Positions 1 through 5,772 of a DNA stretch of 8,441 bases are shown here, piece by piece (positions within the stretch are counted from its first letter, which is position 1; the number at the start of each line of letters is the position of its first letter). The stretch spans positions 1 through 8,441 of the forward strand of contig JAFSTZ010000418.1 in the NCBI GenBank assembly GCA_017445525.1, read 5' to 3'. The position numbers and the translations under genes were made by a program. The notes under the pieces were generated by a model that searched no databases, was not told where the DNA came from, and worked only from the letters and a program-made list of their open reading frames with translations. Source of the DNA: Eubacterium sp. (GTDB lineage Bacteria > Bacillota > Clostridia > Lachnospirales > Lachnospiraceae).

Positions 1-113
1 CCATGCCGGATGATATACTTATGTACATCGACCGGGATGTGTACCGGTTTATAGGTAATGCGGAGCAGTTCGATGACGTGACGATGTTGTGTTTGAGGTA
101 TAACGGGGCGTGA
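1..113 (+). CDS. SpoIIE/PP2C-family serine phosphatase, C-terminal end (partial)
   Basis: Only the last 36 codons are visible (codons in frame from position 3, stop TGA at 111-113); the gene begins left of the window. The tail reads PDDILMYIDRDVYRFIG followed by NAEQFDDVTMLCLRYNG. The pattern F-x-G-x-A-E-Q-F-D-D-V/I-T-M-L-x-L-x-Y is the standard C-terminal end of PP2C-like SpoIIE phosphatases; in this family the aspartate pair helps bind the catalytic metal and the strand after it closes the beta sandwich. Such proteins dephosphorylate serine or threonine on partners, often anti-sigma-factor antagonists, and are commonly fused to membrane sensor domains. Which sensor domain sits upstream cannot be seen. 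No clear terminator separates it from the next gene. The family call is firm; the target is unknown. Confidence 0.85.
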   Translation, partial: MPDDILMYIDRDVYRFIGNAEQFDDVTMLCLRYNGA

Positions 114-132
114 ATAGTAACTTTTGTTCTTG

Positions 133-166
133 TGTAACTCTTTTGTAACGCATGCCGTGATATTAT
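133..166 (+). promoter_or_regulatory. Candidate promoter with a TGTAAC direct repeat (activator-type site)
   Basis: TGTAAC occurs at 133-138 and again at 144-149, exactly 11 bases apart. An extended -10 element, TG-A-TATTAT, follows at 158-166. There is no good -35 hexamer at the correct distance. Two direct repeats one helical turn apart in place of a -35 box is the layout used by OmpR/PhoB-type response regulators. A third AGTAAC at 116-121 is out of phase. Transcription would start near 173, which places the next gene's ATG at 191 about 18 bases into the message. The sequence is seen directly; its regulatory role is inferred. Confidence 0.35.
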
Positions 167-190
167 ATGCATATACAAGAGAGGGGGTGC

Positions 191-613
191 ATGTCGCCTA
201 TGAAAAGTATGAGAAAACCGATATTTATCATAGTTACTCTTATGATCTGTGCACTGCTTTCAGACCCTGTGGCTTACGGCGCGGAGAAGAACGAGTATAT
301 ATCCGAGATGAAGATAGTTACCGCTCTGTCCGAGGAGGAAGCCATAAAGGAGCTGCGCGACTCGGGATATGTACCGATACTTAAAAATATAGCCGAAGAA
401 AAGCCCGAGCTTGAATCGGATTTTGTTTATCTGGGGATCAGGACTACGACAGACCCCGCCGAGAACATAGAGAACACGGCTGCTGACAGCGTCGGGAGCG
501 TATTTGGTGATTCGTCTCTGATGATAGGCGGTGTGGCGGTCATCCTCGGCGTAGTGATAGGGATGCTGTCCATGCGTGTGAGACCCCGCGAGAAAAAAAG
601 TGATGATAAATAA
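191..613 (+). CDS. Small membrane-anchored surface protein of unknown function
   Basis: This encodes a 140-residue protein I cannot assign to a named family. Residues 5-30 form a signal peptide: basic MKSMRK, a hydrophobic stretch, then a likely cut after AYG before AEKN. Residues 31-109 are an acidic external region, including a segment around 43-60 (ALSEEEAIKELRDSGY) and the string VYLGIRTTTDPAENI at 79-93. From memory, similar VYLGYKTT-x-DP strings recur in surface proteins of clostridia, so this may be a single copy of that module; this is a weak recollection. Residues 110-128 are a transmembrane helix followed by a basic tail (RVRPREKKSDDK), so the domain should face outward with a short cytoplasmic end. 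The start at 191 has GAGGGGG just upstream; ATG at 200 is equally possible, and the ATG at 167 lies inside the candidate promoter. It appears monocistronic, ending before a terminator. Confidence 0.7.
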   Translation: MSPMKSMRKPIFIIVTLMICALLSDPVAYGAEKNEYISEMKIVTALSEEEAIKELRDSGYVPILKNIAEEKPELESDFVYLGIRTTTDPAENIENTAADSVGSVFGDSSLMIGGVAVILGVVIGMLSMRVRPREKKSDDK

Positions 614-650
614 AACGCTGATATGACCAGTGTGTCTGGAAAGATTTTAA

Positions 651-688
651 CGCCGATGCCCGGAGCTGGTGTGACGGGCAGGACGGCG
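651..688 (+). other. GC-rich stem-loop after the small membrane protein gene
   Basis: CGCCG (651-655) and TGCCCG (657-662) pair with CGGGCA (675-680) and CGGCG (684-688). This gives an 11-bp stem with a small internal asymmetry and a 12-base loop. No T-run follows directly. It stands 10 bases before the terminator hairpin, so it may stabilise the 3' end of the message or assist termination. GGACG (681-685) could instead pair with CGTCC (704-708) of the next hairpin, so the two structures may compete. Confidence 0.45.
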
Positions 689-698
689 ATCTGATGAC

Positions 699-737
699 CC
701 GGCGTCCGGAGTATTCCGAGGATGCCGGTGTTTTTTT
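699..737 (+). terminator. Rho-independent terminator of the small membrane protein gene
   Basis: CCGGC at 699-703 pairs with GCCGG at 724-728. Inside it GTC pairs with GAT (one G-U), and CGGA pairs with TCCG around a GTAT loop, with a two-base AG bulge on the 3' side. A run of seven T residues (731-737) follows after TG. It ends transcription before the rfbD promoter. The stretch 614-769 holds no credible gene; this hairpin pair is its only recognisable content. Confidence 0.7.
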
Positions 738-769
738 ATGTTATGGCCTCACGACGGATCCCGCATCGG

Positions 770-798
770 TTGACATTTGTATGGAATTCATGTAAAAT
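770..798 (+). promoter_or_regulatory. Sigma-A type promoter of the rhamnose (rfb) cluster
   Basis: A perfect TTGACA -35 box at 770-775 and TAAAAT -10 box at 793-798 (one mismatch to consensus) are separated by exactly 17 bases. Transcription should start near 805, giving a leader of about 50 bases before rfbD. The leader contains the 10-base palindrome CGGTCGACCG (833-842), which touches the start of the ribosome site. No operator was recognised, so strong constitutive expression is the simplest reading. Confidence 0.8.
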
Positions 799-841
799 AG
801 TATGAGTGATGATCCGGCGGGATGAGTTCGGACGGTCGACC

Positions 842-858
842 GGGGAGGTGGTCTCTTG
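842..858 (+). promoter_or_regulatory. Ribosome site that decides a TTG start for rfbD
   Basis: GGGGAGGTG (842-849 region) lies six bases ahead of TTG at 856-858. No in-frame ATG lies nearby, and the codons after the TTG give KKILLTGCKGQLG, the usual N-terminus of the family, so TTG is the start codon. Confidence 0.8.
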
Positions 859-1740
859 AAAAAAATACTTCTGACCGGCTGCAAAGGACAGCTGGGAAGA
901 GCCGTGCGTAAGGAATATGGGGACGAGGTCTCATTTATACTGACCGACTTTGCCGATGACGGTGAGGTGAGAGCCCTTGATATAACTGATATGGAGGCGG
1001 TGCTCGGGATGGTCAGATCCGGGAAGCCCGACGTCATCATAAACTGCGCAGCCATGACAAATGTCGACGGCTGCGAGACTGATTTTGAAACGGCTTTCAG
1101 GGTAAACGCCTTAGGCCCGAGAAACCTCGCCATAGCCTCTATGGAGGTCGGAGCAAAGGTCATCCATATCTCTACCGACTATGTCTTTCCGGGGACTGAT
1201 CCCGAGCCGCTGATGGAGTCTGCGAGGCCGGATCCCATCAGTGCTTACGGCAGATCGAAGCTCTGGGGTGAGGATTATGTGAGACAGTTTTCGGACAGGT
1301 GGTTCATCTTGCGTACTGCGTGGCTGTACGGTGACGGAAAGAACTTTGTCCGTACGATGCTGAAGCTCTCCGAGAGTCATGACGAGATAAGCGTCGTGGA
1401 CGACCAATTCGGATCGCCGACCTCTGCGGATGAGCTTGCAAGGGTCATCCACAGGCTTGAACCGACTCATCTGTACGGAGTGTACCACGCGACCTGTGAG
1501 GGGTCGGTCAGCTGGGCAGTCTTTGCGGAGGAGATATTCAGGCAGTTCGGGAGGACGACAAAGGTCAGGCATGTGAGCAGCAGGGAGTACAAGAGGATGA
1601 ACCCCGCGTCAGCCGACAGACCGCCTTTTTCCATACTTGACAACGCCATGCTGCGCATGCAGGGGATGGAGCCGATGAGTGACTGGAAGGATGCGTTTGC
1701 CACCTGGGTTGCGAAGGAGAAGGCGGATATAAATCGATAG
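856..1740 (+). CDS. rfbD: dTDP-4-dehydrorhamnose reductase
   Basis: This catalyses the last step of dTDP-L-rhamnose synthesis: NAD(P)H-dependent reduction of the 4-keto group of dTDP-6-deoxy-L-lyxo-4-hexulose in the cytoplasm. The 294-residue product has the normal family length. Visible features are the Rossmann nucleotide loop GCKGQLG (8-14), NCAAMTNVDGCE (63-74), the active-site strand ISTDYVFPG (105-113, with T107 and D108), the catalytic Y131-x-x-x-K135 in SAYGRSKLWGE, and DDQFGSPTSADELA for substrate-domain contacts. All catalytic residues are present. It begins with TTG behind a strong GGGGAGGTG site. It is first in the cluster and the closest gene to the promoter at 770-798; 78 bases separate it from rfbB. 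rmlD is an equivalent gene name. Confidence 0.95.
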   Translation: MKKILLTGCKGQLGRAVRKEYGDEVSFILTDFADDGEVRALDITDMEAVLGMVRSGKPDVIINCAAMTNVDGCETDFETAFRVNALGPRNLAIASMEVGAKVIHISTDYVFPGTDPEPLMESARPDPISAYGRSKLWGEDYVRQFSDRWFILRTAWLYGDGKNFVRTMLKLSESHDEISVVDDQFGSPTSADELARVIHRLEPTHLYGVYHATCEGSVSWAVFAEEIFRQFGRTTKVRHVSSREYKRMNPASADRPPFSILDNAMLRMQGMEPMSDWKDAFATWVAKEKADINR

Positions 1741-1788
1741 ATATATGCAGACGATGATTGGATTATTGTGCGAAATATAAGAATGATG

Positions 1789-1844
1789 CCCGGTATGTGA
1801 TCCCGGGGGAAAGGAGCTATGATCCGTTTATGTGGGCGGATCAT
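1789..1844 (+). promoter_or_regulatory. Two hairpins around the rfbB ribosome site and start codon
   Basis: CCCGG (1789-1793) can pair with CCGGG (1803-1807). Directly after the AAGGAG site (1811-1816), ATGATCCG (1819-1826) pairs perfectly with CGGATCAT (1837-1844) around a 10-base loop. The second stem therefore contains the first in-frame ATG and ends at the next ATG pair (1843 and 1846). GTGATCC (1797-1803) could alternatively pair with GGATCAT (1838-1844) through one G-U, giving a competing fold. The complementarity is plain in the sequence; any effect on translation is inferred. Confidence 0.5.
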
Positions 1845-2934
1845 GATGATAGAATTGATTACTTATCTTGTGACAGGAGGAGCCGGATTTATCGGTTCCA
1901 ATTACATACACTATATGTTCAGAAAGTACGGAGATGACATCCGTATCATCAATGTCGACAAGCTTACATATGCGGGGAATCTTGAGAACCTGCAGGATCT
2001 TGAGGAGAAGGATAACTATACATTTATCCGTGCAGATATAACCGATCGTGGTGCCATCGCGGATATTTTTCAGAAAAATGATATCGATCGCGTGGTTCAC
2101 TTTGCGGCAGAGTCGCACGTGGACAGATCGATAAAGGATCCCGAGGTCTTTGTCGTCACCAACGTAGTCGGCACGGCGACCATGCTGAACTGCGCTAAGG
2201 CTGCATGGGAGCTCCCTAACGGAAGCTTTAAGGAGGGGAAGCGTTTTCTGCACGTTTCTACTGACGAGGTGTTCGGTTCACTCCCAGATGATGGAGAGTC
2301 CTATTTCTATGAGACGACACCGTACTGCCCGCACAGCCCGTACTCGGCGAGCAAGGCGGGTTCGGATATGCTGGTGAAGGCGTATATGGACACATACAAG
2401 TTCCCCGCCAATATCACCAACACGTCCAACAACTACGGACCGTATCAGTTTCCCGAGAAGCTTATCCCGCTGCTCATCAACAACTCACTTGAGGGCAAGC
2501 CGCTCCCTGTCTACGGCGACGGGATGAACATCCGTGACTGGCTCTACGTCGATGACCATGCAAAGGGTATAGATATGGTTATGGAGAAGGGCAGACTTTT
2601 TGAAACATATAACATCGGCGGGCACAATGAAAAGAGAAATATCGAGATAGTAAACCTTGTTATTGAAACACTGCTCGAACTGCTCCCGGATGATGATCCG
2701 AGGAAGAAAAATGTATCTAAGGATCTCATCACTTATGTTGAGGACAGAAAGGGGCATGACAGGAGGTACGCCATCGCTCCGGACAAGATCAAAAAGGAAG
2801 TCGGATGGGAACCTGAGACTGCTTTTGAAGATGGTATTAAAAAGACTGTTCAGTGGTATCTTGACAATCCCGAGTGGTTCAGTAGAGTAACCAGCGGAGC
2901 ATATCAGGAGTACTACGAGAAGATGTACGGATAG
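1819..2934 (+). CDS. rfbB: dTDP-glucose 4,6-dehydratase
   Basis: This is the second pathway step, converting dTDP-glucose to dTDP-4-keto-6-deoxyglucose using tightly bound NAD+. It belongs to the extended short-chain dehydrogenase family and acts in the cytoplasm, usually as a dimer. Seen here: NAD loop GGAGFIG (20-26), HFAAESHVDRSI (94-105), catalytic T148-D149-E150 in HVSTDEVFGS, Y175-x-x-x-K179 in SPYSASKAGSD, NNYGPYQFPEKLIPL, and RDWLYVDDH. The start is uncertain. ATG 1819 has AAGGAG only two bases upstream and adds about ten residues not typical of the family (MIRLCGRIMM). ATG 1843 or 1846 would give a standard N-terminus (MIELITYLVTGG) but has no good adjacent ribosome site. A hairpin spans this interval. 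The stop codon overlaps the rfbC ribosome site. rmlB is an equivalent name. Confidence 0.95.
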   Translation: MIRLCGRIMMIELITYLVTGGAGFIGSNYIHYMFRKYGDDIRIINVDKLTYAGNLENLQDLEEKDNYTFIRADITDRGAIADIFQKNDIDRVVHFAAESHVDRSIKDPEVFVVTNVVGTATMLNCAKAAWELPNGSFKEGKRFLHVSTDEVFGSLPDDGESYFYETTPYCPHSPYSASKAGSDMLVKAYMDTYKFPANITNTSNNYGPYQFPEKLIPLLINNSLEGKPLPVYGDGMNIRDWLYVDDHAKGIDMVMEKGRLFETYNIGGHNEKRNIEIVNLVIETLLELLPDDDPRKKNVSKDLITYVEDRKGHDRRYAIAPDKIKKEVGWEPETAFEDGIKKTVQWYLDNPEWFSRVTSGAYQEYYEKMYG

Positions 2935-2943
2935 GAGCGTTAC

Positions 2944-3516
2944 ATGGGCAAGATAAAAGCAGAAAAGGACTGCGGCGGCATACAGGGTCTGTGTGTCATC
3001 GAGCCGGCGGTGTACGGCGATGCGCGCGGCTACTTTATGGAGACTTATAATTACAACGACTTTAAGGAAGCAGGGATAGACAAGGTGTTTGTACAGGACA
3101 ACCAGTCCGCCTCCGTTAAAGGAGTCCTGCGGGGGCTTCACTATCAGATAAACTATCCCCAGGACAAGTTGGTACGTGTGGTGAGCGGCGAGGTGTATGA
3201 TGTCGCGGTGGATCTGCGCGAGGGGAGCGCAACCTTCGGTAAGTGGTTCGGTGTCAGACTGTCTGCGGAAAACAAAAAACAGTTATTTATCCCGAAGAAC
3301 TTTGCACATGGATTTTTAGTGTTATCCGAGTCGGCGGAGTTTTGCTATAAAGTAACTGATTTTTATCATCCGGATGACGAGGGCGGCATCATGTGGAACG
3401 ACCCTGATATCGGCGTTGATTGGCCGCTTGACGAGCTGGGTGGGACGGAAATATTACTCTCGGATAAAGATAAAAAACAAAGCACTTATGTCGATTATTT
3501 AAGGAATAAAAGCTGA
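2944..3516 (+). CDS. rfbC: dTDP-4-dehydrorhamnose 3,5-epimerase
   Basis: This is the third pathway step: epimerisation at C3 and C5 of dTDP-4-keto-6-deoxyglucose, by a metal-independent cupin-fold cytoplasmic enzyme. The product has 190 residues, the usual family size. Seen here: GDARGYFMETYN (25-36), VQDNQSAS (50-57), the signature GVLRGLHYQ with catalytic H66, QDKLVRVVSGEVYDVAVDLR (73-92), IPKNFAHGFLVLSE (116-129), the family tyrosine region VTDFYHPDDEGG (Y141), and the C-terminal WNDPDIGVDWPL. It lies nine bases after rfbB. Its AGGAG site (2933-2937) overlaps the rfbB stop codon, so the two are translated from one message and probably coupled. rmlC is an equivalent name. Confidence 0.95.
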   Translation: MGKIKAEKDCGGIQGLCVIEPAVYGDARGYFMETYNYNDFKEAGIDKVFVQDNQSASVKGVLRGLHYQINYPQDKLVRVVSGEVYDVAVDLREGSATFGKWFGVRLSAENKKQLFIPKNFAHGFLVLSESAEFCYKVTDFYHPDDEGGIMWNDPDIGVDWPLDELGGTEILLSDKDKKQSTYVDYLRNKS

Positions 3517-3653
3517 TTAGTATTATAGAGATATTATAACTAAAATTATAGATACTGAGATATGATTTTTCGTGTCCATATATGGATCATAAGACAGTGT
3601 TAAGTGATATATGAAAACTATATATGACGATAACTAAGAGGAGGAAGTATAGT
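3517..3653 (+). other. AT-rich gap between rfbC and rfbA with a 12-base palindrome
   Basis: This 137-base gap is clearly richer in A and T than its surroundings. It holds an exact palindrome, TCCATATATGGA (3575-3586), framed by the inverted repeat TATGAT (3561-3566) and ATCATA (3586-3591). ATTATAGA appears twice (3522-3529 and 3545-3552). I found no terminator and no promoter with properly spaced -35 and -10 boxes, so rfbA may be read through from rfbC. The palindrome could be an operator, but nothing identifies its binder. Confidence 0.4.
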
Positions 3654-3656
3654 ATG
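3639..3656 (+). promoter_or_regulatory. Ribosome site that fixes the rfbA start
   Basis: A perfect AGGAGG (3639-3644) stands nine bases ahead of ATG 3654. An in-frame ATG at 3624 would add ten residues ([10 protein letters not shown]) and lies upstream of the site, so it is not the start. The family begins MKGI-x-LAGG, as it does from 3654. Confidence 0.85.
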
Positions 3657-4529
3657 AAAGGAATAGTTTTAGCAGGAGGCTCAGGCACGAGGCTGTATCC
3701 ACTTACGATGGTCACGTCCAAGCAGCTTCTGCCCATATATGACAAGCCGATGATATATTATCCGCTCTCTGCGCTCATGCTTGCGGGTATCAAGGATATA
3801 CTGATCATATCGACACCGGAGGATCTGCCTCGCTTTGAGGAGCTGCTTCAGGGAGGGGATGAGTTCGGCATCGAGCTTTCATATAAGGTACAGCCAAGCC
3901 CCGACGGACTGGCGCAGGCATTTCTTATAGGAGAAGACTTCATAGGAGATGATCCGGTAGCCATGGTACTGGGTGATAACATCTTTCACGGACAGGGTCT
4001 GACAGACATACTCAGGAACGCAGCCTCCAAGGAGGAGGGCGCGACCATCTTCGGCTACTATGTCGATGATCCCGAGAGATTCGGTATAGTTGAGTTTGAT
4101 GAGCGTGGACAGGTCATATCCATAGAGGAGAAGCCCGAGCACCCCAAGAGCAACTACTGCGTGACGGGGCTGTATTTTTATGACAACCATGTGGTCGAGT
4201 ACGCCAAGACCTTAAAGCCCTCGGCAAGAGGCGAGCTCGAGATCACGGATCTGAACCGCATTTATCTTGAAAAAGGGAATCTCTCCGTAGAGCTTTTAGG
4301 CAGGGGCTTCACCTGGCTTGACACGGGAACACACGAGTCATTGGTGGAGGCATCGAACTTCGTATATACGATCGAGACGCACCAGCACCGCAAGATAAGC
4401 TGTCTCGAGGAGATCGCCTATGAGAACGGCTGGATAGACCGCGATGCGATGCTGAGAGCCTATGAGAAATATCAGAAAAACCAGTACGGAGCTTATATCA
4501 TGGACGTTCTGGAGGGCAAGTATCACTAA
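3654..4529 (+). CDS. rfbA: Glucose-1-phosphate thymidylyltransferase
   Basis: This is the first pathway step: glucose-1-phosphate plus dTTP gives dTDP-glucose and pyrophosphate. It is a cytoplasmic Mg-dependent nucleotidyltransferase, usually a homotetramer inhibited by dTDP-rhamnose. The product is 291 residues, as expected for the short RmlA type. Seen here: the nucleotide loop [13 protein letters not shown] (6-18), K23[27 protein letters not shown] (80-90), the metal aspartate D108 in [29 protein letters not shown] (158-177), [12 protein letters not shown], and the second metal aspartate D223 in [12 protein letters not shown]. All key residues are intact. It follows rfbC after an AT-rich gap and completes the four-gene set. 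No convincing terminator follows it. rmlA is an equivalent name. Confidence 0.95.
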   Translation: MKGIVLAGGSGTRLYPLTMVTSKQLLPIYDKPMIYYPLSALMLAGIKDILIISTPEDLPRFEELLQGGDEFGIELSYKVQPSPDGLAQAFLIGEDFIGDDPVAMVLGDNIFHGQGLTDILRNAASKEEGATIFGYYVDDPERFGIVEFDERGQVISIEEKPEHPKSNYCVTGLYFYDNHVVEYAKTLKPSARGELEITDLNRIYLEKGNLSVELLGRGFTWLDTGTHESLVEASNFVYTIETHQHRKISCLEEIAYENGWIDRDAMLRAYEKYQKNQYGAYIMDVLEGKYH

Positions 4530-4576
4530 AAAACAGCCGCAAACGGCACCTGATATCTATATGCCTATAAAAGCGA

Positions 4577-4605
4577 TTGACATCGTGAGTGTAATCATTT
4601 ATAAT
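4577..4605 (+). promoter_or_regulatory. Perfect consensus sigma-A promoter for the FIST/MCP/MATE genes
   Basis: TTGACA (4577-4582) and TATAAT (4600-4605) match consensus at all twelve positions, with the ideal 17-base spacer. The start should be near 4611-4613, leaving an untranslated leader of about 100 bases. A promoter this close to consensus suggests strong expression, unless a repressor or the leader limits it. It lies 48 bases after the rfbA stop, so the downstream genes are transcribed separately from the rhamnose cluster. Confidence 0.85.
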
Positions 4606-4611
4606 AATAGG

Positions 4612-4711
4612 TGGCTTTTTTCTGAACTATAAACATGATGCGACGGGAGGATGAAGACTTAAAAGATCATGTACAGTAACTCTATATCAAAGTGGAAGGA
4701 GATTTGACCAA
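4612..4711 (+). promoter_or_regulatory. Long 5' leader with a possible stem-loop
   Basis: The leader of about 100 bases contains ACATGAT (4633-4639), which can pair with ATCATGT (4666-4672). This exposes a loop carrying GGGAGGATGA. A second GGA-rich stretch, GGAAGGAG (4694-4701), is the ribosome site of the FIST gene, ten bases before its ATG. GGA motifs in a loop and at the ribosome site resemble CsrA-controlled leaders, but this is only a resemblance. A 14-codon reading frame at 4635-4679 has no ribosome site and is not called. Confidence 0.3.
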
Positions 4712-5764
4712 ATGAAACAAATCTACGGAAGCAGCAGTAACGGAAACCTTGCTGAAGCGACAAGGAACATCAAGGATCCGAAGCTGCTGATACTTATGTC
4801 AAACGCCAAGCAGTTTGAAAAGCATGTGGAGGAGCTTGCAAAGCTTTTCCCGGGAGTGCCAAGCATAGGCTGCATCGGCATGAGTTATGAAAAGGGCGTA
4901 TGTACTGAGGGAGTCGGAGTTACGGCGTTTACGGGAGTTACGGCAGTAGCGGGAGCATTGACATCTGTTTCCACCATGCCTGCCAAGGATATTAAGGAGT
5001 ACGAGGAGAAGTTAAGGTCTATCAGACCCGAGGCGAAGAATACGGTATGTATCGATCTGTGTACCGGTAACGATGCAGCTGTGCTCTCTACAGTTAATAC
5101 TGTACTGTCACACTCCGGGGTGCAGCTTGTCGGCGGAACCGGAGACGGCGGCAAGGTATGTGCCAACGGTCAGATATACGATGATGCTGACGTATATGCG
5201 TTTGTGAAGAACGGCAGCGGCAAGGTCAAGGTATATAAGGAGAATATGTACAGACCTATGGATGAGTTCAGATTTATCGCATCGGATACCGACAGATCGA
5301 GGTATTATGTCGGCAAGCTGAACGGTAAATCAGCCAAGAGAGTATATATGGAGACTCTCGGTATCCCTGAGAGCGCCATAGCCGAGCAGACGTTTAAAAA
5401 TCCCTTCGGAAAGATGATCGGAGAGGACATGTGCATCATTTCCCTGAAGGAGGTATCGGGAGAGGGGCTCTGCTGCTTCAGACAGGTGAACGACTCCGAC
5501 GTGCTGACGCTCCTCGATCTCAGGGATCTGAAGGAGATAGTGCAGGATACCATAAACAGGATAAGGTCGGATTTCTCCAAGGTGTCGGCGGTATACTCGG
5601 TCAACTGCGTATTCAGATATTTGGTGTTTGAAAACAATCATATGACCTCTGATTATCTGAACCAGATGGGAGCTCTCGGCTCTCACTGCGGACTTGTAGG
5701 CTTTGGTGAGCATAACAACGATCAATTTGTCAACCAGACCATGACTTGTGTCGTATTTGAGTAA
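4712..5764 (+). CDS. FIST-domain signal sensor protein
   Basis: This 350-residue cytoplasmic protein has a FIST N domain (roughly residues 25-190) and a FIST C domain (roughly 200-345) and nothing else. Family marks are PSIGCIGMSYEKGV (50-63), LVGGTGDGGK (139-148), the mid-protein YRPMDEFRFIASDTD followed by VGKLNGKSAKRVYMETLG, and the C-terminal GLVGFGEHNN plus FVNQTMTCVVFE. FIST is described as a sensory domain found with chemoreceptors, GGDEF proteins and kinases, and suggested to bind small ligands such as amino acids; the ligand here cannot be read. The protein has no output domain, signal peptide or membrane segment, so it must act through a partner. The next gene, 18 bases on, encodes a chemoreceptor signalling domain and is the obvious candidate. 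It has eleven cysteines (including 54, 64, 113, 117 and an adjacent CC pair), many for a protein of this size. Confidence 0.88.
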   Translation: MKQIYGSSSNGNLAEATRNIKDPKLLILMSNAKQFEKHVEELAKLFPGVPSIGCIGMSYEKGVCTEGVGVTAFTGVTAVAGALTSVSTMPAKDIKEYEEKLRSIRPEAKNTVCIDLCTGNDAAVLSTVNTVLSHSGVQLVGGTGDGGKVCANGQIYDDADVYAFVKNGSGKVKVYKENMYRPMDEFRFIASDTDRSRYYVGKLNGKSAKRVYMETLGIPESAIAEQTFKNPFGKMIGEDMCIISLKEVSGEGLCCFRQVNDSDVLTLLDLRDLKEIVQDTINRIRSDFSKVSAVYSVNCVFRYLVFENNHMTSDYLNQMGALGSHCGLVGFGEHNNDQFVNQTMTCVVFE

Positions 5765-5772
5765 ACGGAGGT

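Noticed and set aside
167..190. Upstream ATG for the small membrane protein
   Set aside because: It lies inside the candidate -10 region and ahead of the GAGGGGG ribosome site; 191 or 200 fits better.
124..384. 86-codon frame overlapping the small membrane protein gene
   Set aside because: It is out of frame with the signal peptide and anchor protein, has no ribosome site, and shows an irregular composition.
623..694. 23-codon reading frame between the small membrane protein and its terminator
   Set aside because: It has no ribosome site and runs through a GC-rich hairpin; its codons look incidental.
1741..1788. Internal promoter before rfbB
   Set aside because: TTGGAT and TATAAG are visible but only 12 bases apart, too close for a sigma-A promoter.
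2485..3141. Long antisense reading frame across the rfbB-rfbC junction
   Set aside because: It lies opposite two firmly identified genes, its translation shows no family motif, and it has no ribosome site. The other antisense frames inside genes were dismissed for the same reason.
4530..4621. Terminator for rfbA
   Set aside because: GCCG-CAAA-CGGC (4536-4547) has only four pairs and no T-run. The T-run at 4616-4621 could pair with the A-run at 4528-4533 only across about 80 bases that contain the next promoter. Termination here is unproven.
4635..4679. 14-codon leader peptide ahead of the FIST gene
   Set aside because: It has no ribosome site before its ATG pair and no run of regulatory codons; the GGGAGG inside it precedes nothing in a useful frame.
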